Shown: one piece after another, positions 21,885 through 53,982 of the stretch
Layout of the letters: the number at the start of each line of letters is the position of its first letter
How positions within the stretch are numbered: the stretch's first letter is position 1
Source: Sphagnum compactum
Taxonomy: Eukaryota; Bryophyta; Sphagnopsida; Sphagnales
Length of the DNA stretch: 64,000 nucleotides
Direction of reading: 5' to 3'
Assembly: GCA_965153455.1 (NCBI GenBank)
Contig: OZ234503.1
Location: forward strand, 7,036,157 to 7,100,156
Program-made: the position numbers and the translations under genes
The notes under the pieces: model-generated
The model's database searches: none
What the model was told of the DNA's origin: nothing
What the model saw: only the letters and a program-made list of their open reading frames with translations

Positions 21885-23885
21885 TGCAATATAATTTTTT
21901 TTGTGGAAATATGGTTACTATGTTCTCATTACACTCAATTTACATTCATTTTTTGGAACATTTGCCCATGTATGGTCAAGTTGAAATTCAACTTTTGTTG
22001 TGCTTTCATTGAATTGGAATTTTAATTTGAATCTATTCATAAAATCTACCAGTTTATCTTTTAAATGACTATTGTCAGCTAGGATATTAATATTGAAGTC
22101 GCTTAATATAATGATTGGACAATCATTTGGTGTGACATTTGTAAGTTATGATCATGATTGAAGTCTTCATAATATTGTTGTAAAGAGTTTGTATTCAAAG
22201 CTTTATGATATCTTGGGAATGGCGTAAGTCTTTTAATTGAAAAATAAAAGGTGTCCAAGGTGCAAATGTTTTTCATCTTTTGATTTCTTCATGTACATGA
22301 AAATCATTATGAAAATCTTTATGTTGAAGTGAAGCTTATAAATAAAAGTGTTTCTTTTGTTTCTTTACATTACTAATGTAGATCAAAAGTTAATTCATCT
22401 AATGATAATCCTAGTAATCAATGTTTGATCAATGAATGGTTTTTACTACTACAAGTTGAATTGGAAATTGAATTATTGTTATAATATGGGGTTTTCTTTT
22501 GTTCATTCTTGTTTATATAATGATTGCTGCGATGGATGTTTTTTCCAATTCTATGTCCTTAATGTAGCAATTATTCAATTTTTCTCTAACTACCATTTCA
22601 ATTTTTGAATTTTGAAATGTCATCCGTAATACGGTGTTGCAATTATAAAATGTTGATGTTTTAAGTATACCATTAATTCCATTAACAAGGTCATTAGATG
22701 TTGTGTGATTTCCAACACATAGTTCAACCAACATTTCTTGTTTGATACAAATGATCAAATTCAAATTGAAAATTTTGCTTAGTCATTTAAAAATTTTAAT
22801 TAATAGTGGTGGATGTCTTTAGCTTCAAAATTGAATGTTGGGCTTAATGTTTTGGTAAACACAATGTTATTATGTATTTGTACCAAGATATTTGTATAAA
22901 GTAAATGCACATTATTGTTAATGTATCTAGACATTGAATATATTTTGAATTTGTCGTACATGTACCTTTTTTTAAAATTTACAATTTGTTTATCAATTTG
23001 TTGCATAACTTTGTTTAAGTCATAGCATTGAACATTAGTTTTTCAAATTTGTGGTTACAATGTATTGATATCGTTAATATGGTTTTAAAACATACAATTT
23101 TAGTAGGAAGTACCTAATAGAAGTCACCTATCATGATGACATCGAAACCACCAAAAAATTGGTTTTGGATATGTATTATTTATTTTAATCGATTATCTAT
23201 GACATTAAGCTTATAACATCAACTTGGAAGATAATTCATTTATAACAAGTTATAATTGTTCATATTGATGGGTGCAATCATAATTAAATGAGTCAACGAT
23301 GACAAAGGACTCAACCACAATTGGGCCTTTTTTGAACATTTTGATTTTTCATAGGAAGAACATTTTTGAGGATTTTTTTTGCAAAATATATTTTTAATTG
23401 TTTACAATCTCCCAATAAATTATTTTACTCATGTTAACTCTTTTTTAATAAAAATTAATTTTTTAAAAGTGTTCAAATTCTATTAAATTCTACATTTCGT
23501 CTTGAAAAATGATCATAATTTTCAATCATGCTAAAATATCATAACTATTAACATAATTGATTAAATTCAATATTTTTTTTGAATTTTTCAACATACATAT
23601 AAATCATTTAGCACAAATTTCCTTGATCAGTATGACATTACAATGGCGTTACATAAATATATTTGAAAACATTGATAGTTTTTAAATCATTTGACGTGGT
23701 TTTTGGTTCGTTTAACTATGATCATACACTAATATGTTAGTTTATTTAAAGAATTTGATGATAAGTTTGAAAATTTTGATAAATTTTGTTGGGCAATGAT
23801 GTTCAAAATTAAATGTATAATTTGATTATCAATACCATATGTAGCTTTACAAGTAAATCCCATAAGTAAAATTTCCATTTTTATT
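21885..23885 (-). pseudogene. Helitron/Helentron remnant: PIF1-like helicase plus endonuclease-like domain
   Basis: This is a degenerate transposon coding region read in several frames on the minus strand. In order come a motif-Ia-like segment at about 23882-23735 (GFTCKATYGIDNQIIHLILN), a Walker-B-like FGGFDVIMIGDFY followed by a stop at about 23165-23100, QCYDLNKVMQQ near 23030-22990, and the C-terminal helicase part LVELCVGNHTTSNDLVNG in an open frame at 22764-22513. Then comes an exonuclease/endonuclease/phosphatase-like block at about 22140-21890 with CPIIILSDFN, QLDHTWANV and HKKNYIAFK. PIF1 helicases and a C-terminal endonuclease occur together in Helentron-type elements. No Rep domain or element ends were found. 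Stops and frameshifts show it is dead. Confidence 0.75.
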
Positions 23886-24564
23886 CAATTTGATGACATA
23901 TTTAATTATGCAAGTGTAATAATCCTTGAATTATAAACTTTAAAATGAATTTTTCACCCATTTCAACACCACTTAATAAAAATATTAAGATTTTTTTTAA
24001 TACAAGACGTCATCAAATATCATTGTTTTTCATTGAATTTTGATATTCCAATCATTCATCATCATGGAATACAATGATGTTGGAAAACTATCATTTTGCA
24101 AGTTTTGTGTTTTGTGATTTATTGCATTGTTTTATTGAATTGCAAAGTCATTTTTCAAATCATGTTTTTCAATATTTAGTGTGGTTGTAATGTTAATTAA
24201 AGGATGCATATTATTTATATCATATTTAATGTCATAACTCCATACATTATGTGGATGTGAAATTAAATTTTTTGAATTGATTAAATTGTTTTCTTCATTC
24301 AAATCTTTGTTTGGCATCTTATTATTGAAAACATTTTTCTACTTGGCAATATGCATCATGCCATGTAATATTTGTTCCGAGTTGTGAATATTTTGAGTTT
24401 TGAAATGTTGAATATAGAAATTATTCTATTAAGCAATTTTCAATTTTTTTTTGTTTGTTATAATTTACAAATCTTATCATTTTTGCTTTGAAACATTTTC
24501 ATAGTTTTTTATTTTTTATATTCTACAATGAGGTGAATTTTTCTAATGAAAAATATTCATATTT
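23886..24564. other. AT-rich DNA beyond the helicase remnant
   Basis: A 61-codon minus-strand ORF (24317-24132) continues upstream of the helicase remnant in the same orientation and could be more of the same dead element, but no motif confirms it. Nothing else is seen. Confidence 0.3.
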
Positions 24565-24800
24565 CACTACAAGAAATCATGGCCTTTTATTAATAATTTT
24601 GGTCAAAACAACGTTATATGGTTTTTTTGCCCCATGTCCAGCTTGACCAAAATGCCATTTTGGAAAAGTCGTTTCGGATTCGACCATTTTGCCTGGGTGG
24701 TTTTTTTTACTGGGGTTTTTTTCATTTACCATCGAGACAATAATATAATTTAAAGATTGACCAAAAACATATATTATTTAAATTTTCTATTAAAAATTAA
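24565..24800 (+). mobile_element. CACTA transposon terminus (one end only)
   Basis: The sequence begins CACTACAAGAAATCATGGCC, the canonical end of plant CACTA (En/Spm) elements. The next ~100 bp carry subterminal-repeat-like TTGGTCAAAA and TTGACCAAAATG in both orientations. No matching inverted end was found downstream, so the other terminus is lost, diverged or separated by later insertions such as the copia element at 25155. Confidence 0.65.
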
Positions 24801-25154
24801 TATGGAAATATTAATTAATTACCTACCCTACCTACCTAATTAATAAACCTGTTAATTAATGCCAAAAAAATATTTATTTACTTACCAACCCTATGTCCTA
24901 GGCTAGGCCACCCAACTTAGCTACTTAAACCCTTATGTCCTAGGGGATTTGGCTTAGCTTAAATGGTTAAGTTAAATAACCTAGGCTAAACCCCTTGGTT
25001 AAGCCAACTAGCCTAGGCTAGGTGGTGTAATAGGCTTTGCAAGCTAAGCTATTTAATTATGTCATTTAAGTAGCAAAGATAACTTAGGTTGCAAATGTGA
25101 AAACTTGAACTCTTCACCTCCACATTGAAAAATCAAATCCTTAATCATTGCACC

Positions 25155-25364
25155 TGAAAAGATTGGGGGGGGATAGCTTGAGTTCTTGCAAAACACACAC
25201 ACACCAAGAAGGCAACAAGTCTTGCAAAAAACAGTGGCGAAGATCTGTCACGCGCGCGTTAGTTGATGTGGATGTAGAACGGTCACTAAGCGTGCCGGTC
25301 GATGTAGAACGGTCACTGACGCACATCATGAGTGTCAGCTCTAGTTGAGCTTGACATCTCAACA
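25155..25364 (-). repeat. 3' LTR of the copia element
   Basis: A 210-bp LTR bounded by TGAAAAGAT and CTCAACA on the plus strand. It is preceded by target duplication GCACC. Confidence 0.95.
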
Positions 25365-28300
25365 CTCCCCCTCAAGCTCAACTCCAACTCCATCACTCCA
25401 AGCATGTTGCGGAATTGACGATGCTTCTCAGCTCCCAAGACCTTGGTGAAGATGTCAGCAACCTGATCCTCTGTGCTGACATAAATAAGATCAATCTCAC
25501 CTGCCAAGACCTTCTCCCTGATGAAGTGATAATGAACCTCAATGTGTTTCGTCCGTGCATGAAACATTGGGTTCCTAGCCAGCTGAATACTGCTAAGGTT
25601 ATCACAATATATGACAACCTGTGTGTCCACATGCAGCCCCAAATCTCCAAGTAGCTTGCGGAGCCAAGCTACCTCACATGCTGCCATCGCAGCACCCCTG
25701 TACTCTGCCTCTGTGCTCGACAAGGCAACTGTTGGCTGCTTCTTGCTACTCCACGTAACATCAGCACTCCCAAAAGAGAACATAAAACCGCTAGTAGATC
25801 TCCTGTCTGAGATGCTACTAGCCCAATCAACATCTATGTATCCATGCACCTGCAACTCTGTGCTAGCCTCATAAAAGATACCATAATCTGCTGTGGCACT
25901 CACATAGCGTAGTGTGTGCCTCACACCATCCAAATGTGGCTTCCGAGGAACCTGCATAAACTGGCTCTCCAACCCAACTGTGTAGTTTAAGTCCGGCCTG
26001 GTGATCGTCATGTAGATAAGACTGCCCACTATCTTCCTGTACATAGTGGCATCCTCTAAAACCTCACCTGCATCTGCACTCAGCTTGCCATTCTGATTTA
26101 GTGGTACAGAAATGGGCTTACAACCAACCATACCATATTTGGACAGCATGTCCAATGCATATTGTCGCTGTAACAACCATATACCCTCAGGCGTCCTGAT
26201 GACCTCAATGCCTAGGAAGAATTTGAGCTCACCCAAATCCTTCATGTCAAACTTCTGCTTAAGGAGACTTTTTACATGCTCAACTTCCTTCTCATTGTCA
26301 CCCCCAACAATCAAATCATCCACATTGATAGTGATGACCACAATACCCTCATCACTCTTATGCACATAGAGTGAATGATTTGCATTTGACATACGAAAGC
26401 CAATGGTGACAAGATACTCTGCAATTTTGTCATGCCATGCTCTCGGTGCCTGTTTCTGTCCATACAAGGCTTTACGCAGCCTGCACACATAATTTGGGTG
26501 ACTCATATCTTCATATCCAGGTGGCTGGTCCAAATACACCTCTTCTTACAACTCGCCATGCAAGAAGGCATTCTTTACATCCATTTGATGTAACACCCAA
26601 CCTCTTGATGCAGCCACTGCAATCACAGCTCTCACTATTGCCATCTTTGCAACAGGAGCAAATGTTTCCTCATAGTCAATGCCATGTGCTTGGGCATATC
26701 CTTTGGCTACTAATCTAACTTTATACCTGCTTATGCTTCCATCCGAGTTGTGCTTCACTTTGTAGACCCACTTACATTTAATAGCCTTTTTCCCTTCAGG
26801 CAAAGGCACCAACTCCCATGTCCTGTTTGCATCCAATGCAGCCATCTCCTCATCCATGGCTTTATCCCAAAGTGCATGCCCAATGGCATCCTCAAAACAA
26901 ATGGGTTCAACATCTTGCACAACCTTTGCCATATATGCATAATGGCGAGCTACATAACCATCATATATCAATCTCTGGACTGGTCGTCTTTCCCTGGTAG
27001 ACCTGCGTGGACCTGGATCTGTCCGTGGTGTCCTATTTGCTACATTAGCTCTTTTCACACCAGGTGTCCTGATAGCTGGAATCCCAAACTCCTCGTCAAG
27101 GCTCTGCTCAGAGCCACTAGACTCTCCATCTACATGTGAATATCCTGCAGAAATGTCAGGCACACCAAGGGCCTCACCAACCTTCTCTTTTCCTTTATAT
27201 GATGCATCACCTGTATTTGTAGGACTGCTATTATGATGCAGCCTACCACTCCATGGTCTATTAGTAGACCCACTAGAAGGGGACTCTCGTAGTCCACTCA
27301 ATGTTTGTGATTGCTGACCTGCATTCTTTGCAACCACATGCTCGTCTACATCAACCCCAATAGTGTCTTTTACATCAGCATACCAGCTGCTCATTTCATC
27401 AAACACAACATCCCTACTCACCTTCATTTCACGTGTGATAGGGTTATAACATCTGTACGCTTTCTGCTCAAGTGAGTATCCAATGAATATACATTTTTCA
27501 GCCTTCGGATCCAATCTAGTCTGTAGCTCATCTGGTACATGTACATATGCAATGCACCCAAACACTTTCAAGTGTGACAAATCTGGTTTTCTGCCACTGT
27601 ACTTCTCCTCTGGAGTCATACCATGCACTGCTGCTGTGGGGGTCCTGTTCATGATGTAAACTGCAGTCGCAACTGCTTCAACCCAATAATGATGTGGCAT
27701 GCTCTTGTCAGCCATTAATGCACAAGCAACCTCTGCAATGTGCCTGTTCTTTCTCTCAGCAACTCCATTTTGCTGCGGAATATACCTGCATGTAAATTGC
27801 CTCTGAATTCCATGCATTTTTAGATATGTAATAAACTCATTGGAGAAATATTCTCCCCCTCCATCTGACCTTAGGCACTTAACTTGCAACCCTGTTTGCT
27901 TTTCAGCCAACATTCTGAAATTCTGAAAGTGAGTAAACACTTCATTTTTTTCCTTCATGAAGTACACCCACACTTTCCTTGTGTGGTCATCAATGAATGA
28001 TACATAGTAGCGACATCCTCCCATTGACATTGTCTTGGTTGGCCCCCATACATCTGAATGCACTACATCAAGTGCTCTCTTACTTACATTCTTGTCATGC
28101 GGAAACACATTCCTTGTTTGCTTCCCAAATTGACATGCTTCACATATCTTATGCATTCCATCCACCTTAAACTTTGGCAAACGAGTGACAATTTTTGAAT
28201 TCTGCATAGACTTCAATCGTTGCTCATTTACATGACCGATACGCTTATGCCATATGTCCATATCAGCCACAACTCCTGCACCTTGTGCAAACATAGTAGC

Positions 28301-29734
28301 TTCCACCTCAGGCATGCTTACATCCAAAGTAAACATTCTGCCCACTCTTTTGCCCTTAACAACTAAACGACATTTGTCCTTGAAGTCTTCGACATAGCAG
28401 CCGTCAGGGTTGAACCAAACTTGCAAACCCTGCTCAATCATTTGCCCAACAGAAACCAAGTTCTTTGTGATATTGGGCACATGAAGTACATCAGACAAAT
28501 ACTTTATCTTGCCATCTTGCATAACTAACGGCACATTCCCGATATGAGCAATGGGATGGGCTGTGTCATCTCCTGTCTCTACATAACCTGGTTTTTCCAG
28601 ATTTTTGACATCCCTAAACCACTCACCATGATAGGTCATGTGGTTAGAGGCTCCCGAATCCACATACCATACATTATCAACATTTGTGGATACATTTGCA
28701 GCCACTGTATTTAGCATGTGCTGCACAACAAATAGATGCTCATACCTATCTTCAGCCTGCTTGCTTGAGGATGCATAATTATTCTGCTGCAGTCTTCCAT
28801 TCCTCATGTCACTTTCCTTCTTTCTACATTCTCTGCCCCAATGGCCTGGTTTGCCACAATAATGACAGTCTCTAGAATCTGATCCAGATTGTTGTCTGTT
28901 CCAATTGCCACGTCCTCTTTGCCCCCCCCTGCCTTGAGACTGGCCTCTTCCACCACCTCTGTATGACTGTTGCTGTCCAAAATTCTGATTTCCAAAACGG
29001 CCACCACCTTGGCCTTGACCACGACCTCTTCCTTTGCCTCTACCTGTAGTTGAGTAGAAGGCATGCTGTTCTACATTGTTCTTGTTTTGTGTAAAACAGT
29101 CTTCATTTAAAGTTTTCTCTTTTACAATCAGCATTGAGACAAGATCTCGAAAGTTGGGAACATTCTCCCTGACAATTATGGATGTCTTGAAAGGTTTGTA
29201 CTCCTATCTAAGTCCATTTAGACAAACGCTGACCAAATCATCATCATCCACAGATACATTAATAGATGCAAGGGATTCAACAATACCCTTGATCTTCAAT
29301 GAATACTCATTGATAGACATGTTCTTTTTCTCCACAGTGTGCAGCTCTTGTTTTAGCTGCAGCTTCCTTGCCTTTGTATTTGTCTGGAACATCTGCACCA
29401 AGTTCTGCCATGCTTCTACTAGAGTGTGAGCATCCTGTATGTGCCCAATCATAGTGTCTGTAACACTGACAGACAACCAATACATGACCTTGCGTGCACC
29501 CTGGTTCCAATCCTTGAATGCCTTTATCTCTACTGCAGTGGCATTCTCCTCGGGCAACTCTGGAGGGTCTTCATTCTCACCTTCCACATAGTCCCAAAAT
29601 CCTTTTCCCATAAGGAAATTGGTCATCCTGAACTTCCAAGCATGGAAGTTGTTCTTGTCAAGCTTCTCACTAACAATTTTATTGATGCCGTCTGACATCT
29701 TGTCCGAATAGCACACGAACGCCTGTTGACTCAA
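25313..29734 (-). pseudogene. Copia gag-pol reading frame interrupted by two stops
   Basis: A single reading frame of about 1474 codons on the minus strand is broken by a stop near 29200 in gag and another near 26540 in reverse transcriptase. Either is explained by one C-to-T change. In order come a gag N-terminus with KLDKNNFHAWKFRM, zinc knuckle [14 protein letters not shown], aspartic protease [14 protein letters not shown]-pre-integrase HKRIGH and CEACQFGKQ, integrase with DVWGP and [12 protein letters not shown] with [16 protein letters not shown] and the catalytic NVDDLIVGG, and RNase H with YIDVDWASS and ALSSTEAEY. The frame runs slightly into the 3' LTR. The element cannot make a full polyprotein as it stands. 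Confidence 0.95.
25365..25375 (-). other. Polypurine tract of the copia element
   Basis: The minus strand reads TTGAGGGGGAG directly against the 3' LTR. This is the expected position of the plus-strand primer. Confidence 0.85.
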
Positions 29735-29983
29735 AACAGAGGTCGAGATGATGCAGAAACGTTATTTCAGCCCCAAAAAACCGTCCAAGAGACAGTATAC
29801 AATCCCTATAGCTTCGTCTTGGCGAAGACAGCTCCTCGATTTGATGTTGTTTGCCGATGCCACCCGAAGAGCTCCGACACGAGTGTAGTGGTGAACACGA
29901 AGGGGGAAGAGATGATGACCTCTCGCCGCCGTACCGCCTCCTTTGCTTCTTGTGCTTGCTGCTCAGCCTTTAGCCTGTACTAG

Positions 29984-29995
29984 GTTCTGATACCA
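29984..29995 (-). other. Primer-binding site for initiator methionine tRNA
   Basis: The minus strand reads TGGTATCAGAAC, directly abutting the 5' LTR. Plant copia elements use TGGTATCAGAGC, complementary to the 3' end of initiator Met-tRNA. One base differs here. Confidence 0.9.
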
Positions 29996-30205
29996 TGAAA
30001 AGATCAGGGGGGGAGAGCTTGAGCTCTTGCAAAACACACACACACCAAAAAGGCAACAAGTCCTGCAAAAAACAGTGGCGAAGATCCGTTGCGCGCGCGT
30101 CAGTCGATGTGGATGTAGAACGATCACTAAGCGCACCAGTCGATGTAGAACGGTCACTGACGCACATCATGAGTGTCAGATCTAGTTGAACTTGACGTCT
30201 CAACA
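29996..30205 (-). repeat. 5' LTR of the copia element
   Basis: This is the partner of the LTR at 25155-25364, also 210 bp, followed by target duplication GCACC. It should contain the element promoter. No TATA box was assigned. Confidence 0.95.
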
Positions 30206-30210
30206 GCACC

Positions 30211-32519
30211 ACCACCCCATAAGGTGATTTTTTAAAACAACATGTTATAATGAACATGATTTTAAACCAACATATTGCAATCAATTTCAATGAGTTTCTT
30301 TTCGACATATTGAATTAAATGAACTTGAATTTTTTACATTATTTACATAAATAAGTAAGTTATAAGCATGTTAACCTACGTAAGTAGGAAGTACCCATTA
30401 ATAAATGTATGTACTTAGGTTATAGTCTACTAAGCTTTATAAATACCTATTAGGTCTAGGTTTTACCCTACTAATAACCTTAGAAAATATCCATGAAGTT
30501 CAACCTTTTTAACCTTGGATGTAAGAATACTTTCATAACCAAAACTCTTTCCACCTTCTATTATGGGGATGTGGTCATGGGTATCATAACCATTGATATA
30601 GCCTTTTTGCTATTGGGATGCACAACTTTTTTTTTAATATGGGCCTAGATTTTTGGAAATAAGAAGTCTAGTTAAACCATCTTCAAACCAAAGATGGAAA
30701 TAAAAATTATGTATGGATGAAAAACATGACATACATTTTTTGAAAATACAAAATACATATGAGATGATGATTGAAGATGAGATAATTGGACCTTGGTACA
30801 TGTAGTGCACTTTGGGCATGTGGGAAACTCTAAGGCCAACCTGATGTTATAAATTGTTTTGGGGCATCAATTGTGGAGTAAGGCAAGGTACTTTAAACTT
30901 TTGATTGCCCCAAGCTAATGGACATGCATGCGTAGATTTTGGGTGCACCCATCCAATTGATGGGTTGTTTTGAAATCTACCCATCTACTTGTTGGGTTTC
31001 TTCTCAAAATACAAATGTTGAGTAATTGATTTAATTGTGCCTTTATATCATTATATTTTTTTGGGTTGTCACTTGCCTTTTTGTAGCATGACGTTTCATA
31101 TCACGATGAAATTTGTTTGATAAACATACAAATAATTAGTTTCAATTTCTTTAAATCTTATTAAAATGAGATTCTTAAAATTTTGATTTGAAAAATTATG
31201 CAAATTTTGATTAAAATAAAACACACTAGAATAATATAAAAGTTTTGTTTTTGAAATGCAAATGGTTTTAATTAATTTGACATTATTTTAAAAACTTCAA
31301 TAAGGCTTTGACGAAGATTTAATAACAAAAATCCTTGTGAAATTAATTTTTAATTGATTAAATTTTTTATATTGTTGTTGTCGTTTATGTTATAAAAGTT
31401 TATTATTGCCCTAAGATAGTAGTAGACATACATGTATGATTTTAGCTTTTACCAAACATATATGGGGCAAACACAACTAGTTTGGAAATATTCTTAAGGT
31501 CTCAGGGGTAATGGCCTCTTTACCATTCCATCTCGTGAGGGCCCATTTTTGTAGGTAATTAAGCCCCTTGGAGCACAATGAGACTTAGTTGTTTTGAAGG
31601 ACTTAGTTGGCAAAATGGAATGGCAACAAGTAGGTTTGTAGGCCTCCCCCAACATTAAGGGTCATAGCCTTGAGACCAGAGGCCTCAAAACATTATGGGA
31701 AGCTCTCGGTAGCGACCCTTCTTCCCTAAAGAAAAGTCTTTTTAATTGAATGAAGGAAGGTCCCTTCCACGGAAGATTGCATTTTAGTGCACCAAAAGGA
31801 AAAAAAGAAAACCTTGGATTGCTTTCGGCACATGGGAGACCTGGCTCGAGCATGCAAAGGCTGAAAAGGCAAAAAATGAAAATGGGCCCCTGCGGAACTC
31901 AATCTTAGGACTGAATCTTCGTTGTAGAAGTTAGGAGGCAACAACAGAATTTGGCCAAAAATTTGGTCGGTCTACCTACCGGCCCTTCACATGCGCATTT
32001 GTTCCAACTAATTATCGGCCCACCGATGGATGGGCGGTGGCCTGCCAGGACAACTACTACTACTACGACCAAAATGAAAGGGAAGCCTATCGATTGTAAC
32101 TGACTGCGTCAAAGAAAAATAAAATCAGTTACAATTGAACTCTTCTCGTGAATAAAATAAAATGTTAATGTACGTTATGATTATTAGGACTAGCGGACCC
32201 CTTGTGTCGTCCTCCTCGAAGATAAAAAGGGATACAAATTCTTAGAAGACCTCTTCAAGGCTCTCGAAGAAACATATGAAATTAAACATATGAAAAATTA
32301 AACGGTTATTTATTTATGTGCTTAATCTTTAAATGGTGTAATTGATCCAAGGTTTTTTTTTTTTTTTTCTCACTTTTGTGGTGTAGTCACAATGGCAATC
32401 ATGCACATGAAGATCTATAATTTATTTCCACATAGTCTAAATATATTATATTATTTATAATAAATTATACTAGTCTAAATATATAATTTATTTCACATAG
32501 TCTAATAAATTGAATTTAT
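30211..32519. other. AT-rich intergenic DNA, no gene seen
   Basis: No exon-like segment or domain is visible. The stretch at 31660-31950 is less AT-rich and has short minus-strand ORFs without recognisable motifs. Confidence 0.55.
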
Positions 32520-33235
32520 TTGGCTATTTGTGTGTCAAAAGTGAGTATTATTAATTAGGCTGTGATTTGCCTATTTTAGAAAAACCTGTGTATTCAATTT
32601 ATTTGAATACTTGAAAAATGCCAAAAGTGGCTGTTGTTTATCTGGCTGTGATCTATTTTTCAAACCTATTTATTATTTGGCTATTTGTATGTCAAAAGTG
32701 GCTGTTATTTTTTGACTGTGACATATTATTACAAAAACTGTTTATTTAAATTTTTAGGCTACTTTTTGTGTCATAGCCTAAAAGGTGGCAGTTACTTTAT
32801 TTGGCTGTGATTTACTTATTTCATAAAAACTTATGTACTCAATTTATTATGCTATTTTAAAGCTCAAAAGTAACTTATTTATATGGCTATGATTCATTTC
32901 TATTTTATTTTTTAATTGAATTTTTTTGGCTAGTTTACTAATGTAAAAGTCTTTAAAAAGGTGGCTGTTACTATATTTGGCTGTGATTTACGTATTTTTA
33001 AAACTTATGTATTCAGTTTATTTGGCCATTTCTGATATGAAAAGTGACTGATATTTTCTGGCTACGATTTATTTATTTAAATATTTAAATTTGGCTGAAC
33101 TATTTTCTTAAAACATATATTTATTTGGCAATGAAATGCTTAAAGAAAAAAAATGTAAAATTTCTGGCTAAGTTATGTCAAAGCCTTTGAATTGGTGGCT
33201 ATTACTTTATTTGGCCCATAATTTTAAAAAACCTA
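32520..33235. repeat. Degenerate tandem repeat, period about 84 bp, upstream of BCHC
   Basis: The core GGCTGTGATTTA or a variant occurs near 32558, 32644, 32714, 32803, 32885, 32980 and 33060. Each is followed by a T/A-rich stretch with ACTTATGTATTCAATTTATT-like sequence and GGCTATTT plus GTCAAAAGTGGCTGTTA. About seven diverged units end some 150 bp before the CT microsatellite at the BCHC 5' region. Confidence 0.7.
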
Positions 33236-33379
33236 TTTATTGAATTTACTTTTCTGGTTACTGGACTCTAAAGGAGTCCGGTACCTACTACCTACCTATT
33301 TGTCTATTTTTATTATTTACGTAAATTACGGCATTGGAATTAGGGTTTGGGGTTGCCTTCGTCTTCGCCGAGACTTCAG

Positions 33380-33382
<3 letters not shown>

Positions 33383-33418
<36 letters not shown>
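33383..33418. repeat. (CT)n microsatellite in the BCHC 5' region
   Basis: About 17 CT units are followed by a C-rich tract. Such pyrimidine tracts are common around plant transcription starts and in 5' leaders. It probably lies in or next to the BCHC promoter or 5' UTR. Confidence 0.85.
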
Positions 33419-33419
<1 letters not shown>

Positions 33420-34017
33420 ATCCCCCACCCCCCACCTCTTTCCCTTTTGCGTTTGTTTTGTCGCAGTCGTCGACGAGTCCGTCCTCCGCGCACAGAAAAA
33501 GGGAAATGAAATGCGAAGGAAATGTGACACTCTTACTCGAGATCCGAGACTTAGAAGCGATCCAGGAACGGTGTACTTGGAGCTTCTTCTTCTTCGTACA
33601 GGCGGAGGATTTAAGGTATGTGTGTACTCCAAGTTTCTTCGTATCGGCACGCGGATCAACGTATTTACGTGCTCTTGGGTTCGGAACGTTCACAACATTG
33701 TTGGGTTTAGTCGTAGAAATCGTTGTAGTAGATTGGAGAATGGAGGCGACTACGACAACGATGGAATGAAGAATGTGGATCTGAGGAGTGCGGGTCTTGA
33801 TCTATAAAGAGCGGAAAGGAAGTATATATTGTTTTCGGAGTGTTTCTCGAAACATTACTGTCTATTTTTTCGTCGTGATCTTTGTGTGAAATTCCGTGAT
33901 CTCGTCTCCTTTGGCTGATTCCTGCTTTATTTTAGAGGTGGTTTGTTGTCATCATAGTAGAGAGGGAATGGATTACGACGTGATTTGGCTGCATTGTGGA
34001 GTGTTTGTAATTAGACT

Positions 34018-34221
34018 ATGAATGCTTGTGCTGGAGGGCTGAAATCGGCGATGATGAGCTTCTTCCGTTTGTCAAAGAGCCGGTCAGTGTTTACGACTGG
34101 CGAGGAGGAGGCGGTGGTGGTGGAGGACAAACAAGTGCACGAGAAAGATGATGAGGTCGATATGATCGTTGCGGGGAGGCGCGACGTCGGGAACGTGGAG
34201 CTTTGTAGACGTCGCTACTAG
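34018..34221 (+). other. Candidate 67-codon upstream ORF in the BCHC leader
   Basis: This ORF starts with ATG, runs in a different frame from BCHC and stops 24 nt before the BCHC start codon. Its peptide begins MNACAGGLKSAMMSFFRLSK and is acidic later. If the leader is not spliced around it, it would act as a uORF and lower BCHC translation. It may instead be removed by a 5'-UTR intron, since a GTATGT donor lies at about 33615. Confidence 0.35.
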
Positions 34222-34244
34222 CTGTGCGTGATCAGAAAGTGTTG

Positions 34245-53982
<19,738 letters not shown>

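Larger units (their letters stand above)
25155..30205 (-). mobile_element. Full-length Ty1/copia LTR retrotransposon
   Basis: Two 210-bp LTRs (25155-25364 and 29996-30205) start TG and end CA. A 5-bp target duplication, GCACC, lies at 25150-25154 and 30206-30210. Element orientation is minus, so the 5' LTR is the right one. A primer-binding site lies next to it, and a polypurine tract lies next to the left LTR. By eye the LTRs differ at 18 of 210 positions, 16 of them transitions, so the insertion is not recent and was probably methylated. Domain order protease-integrase-RT-RNase H makes it copia. Two stops break gag-pol. Confidence 0.97.

Noticed and set aside
26750-27139. Plus-strand ORFs within 25.4-29.7 kb
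   Set aside because: They are antisense shadows of the copia gag-pol frame.
33334-33807. 157- and 140-codon ORFs with Ser-Leu runs
   Set aside because: They run through the CT microsatellite in overlapping frames and precede the BCHC start. They are more likely leader sequence.
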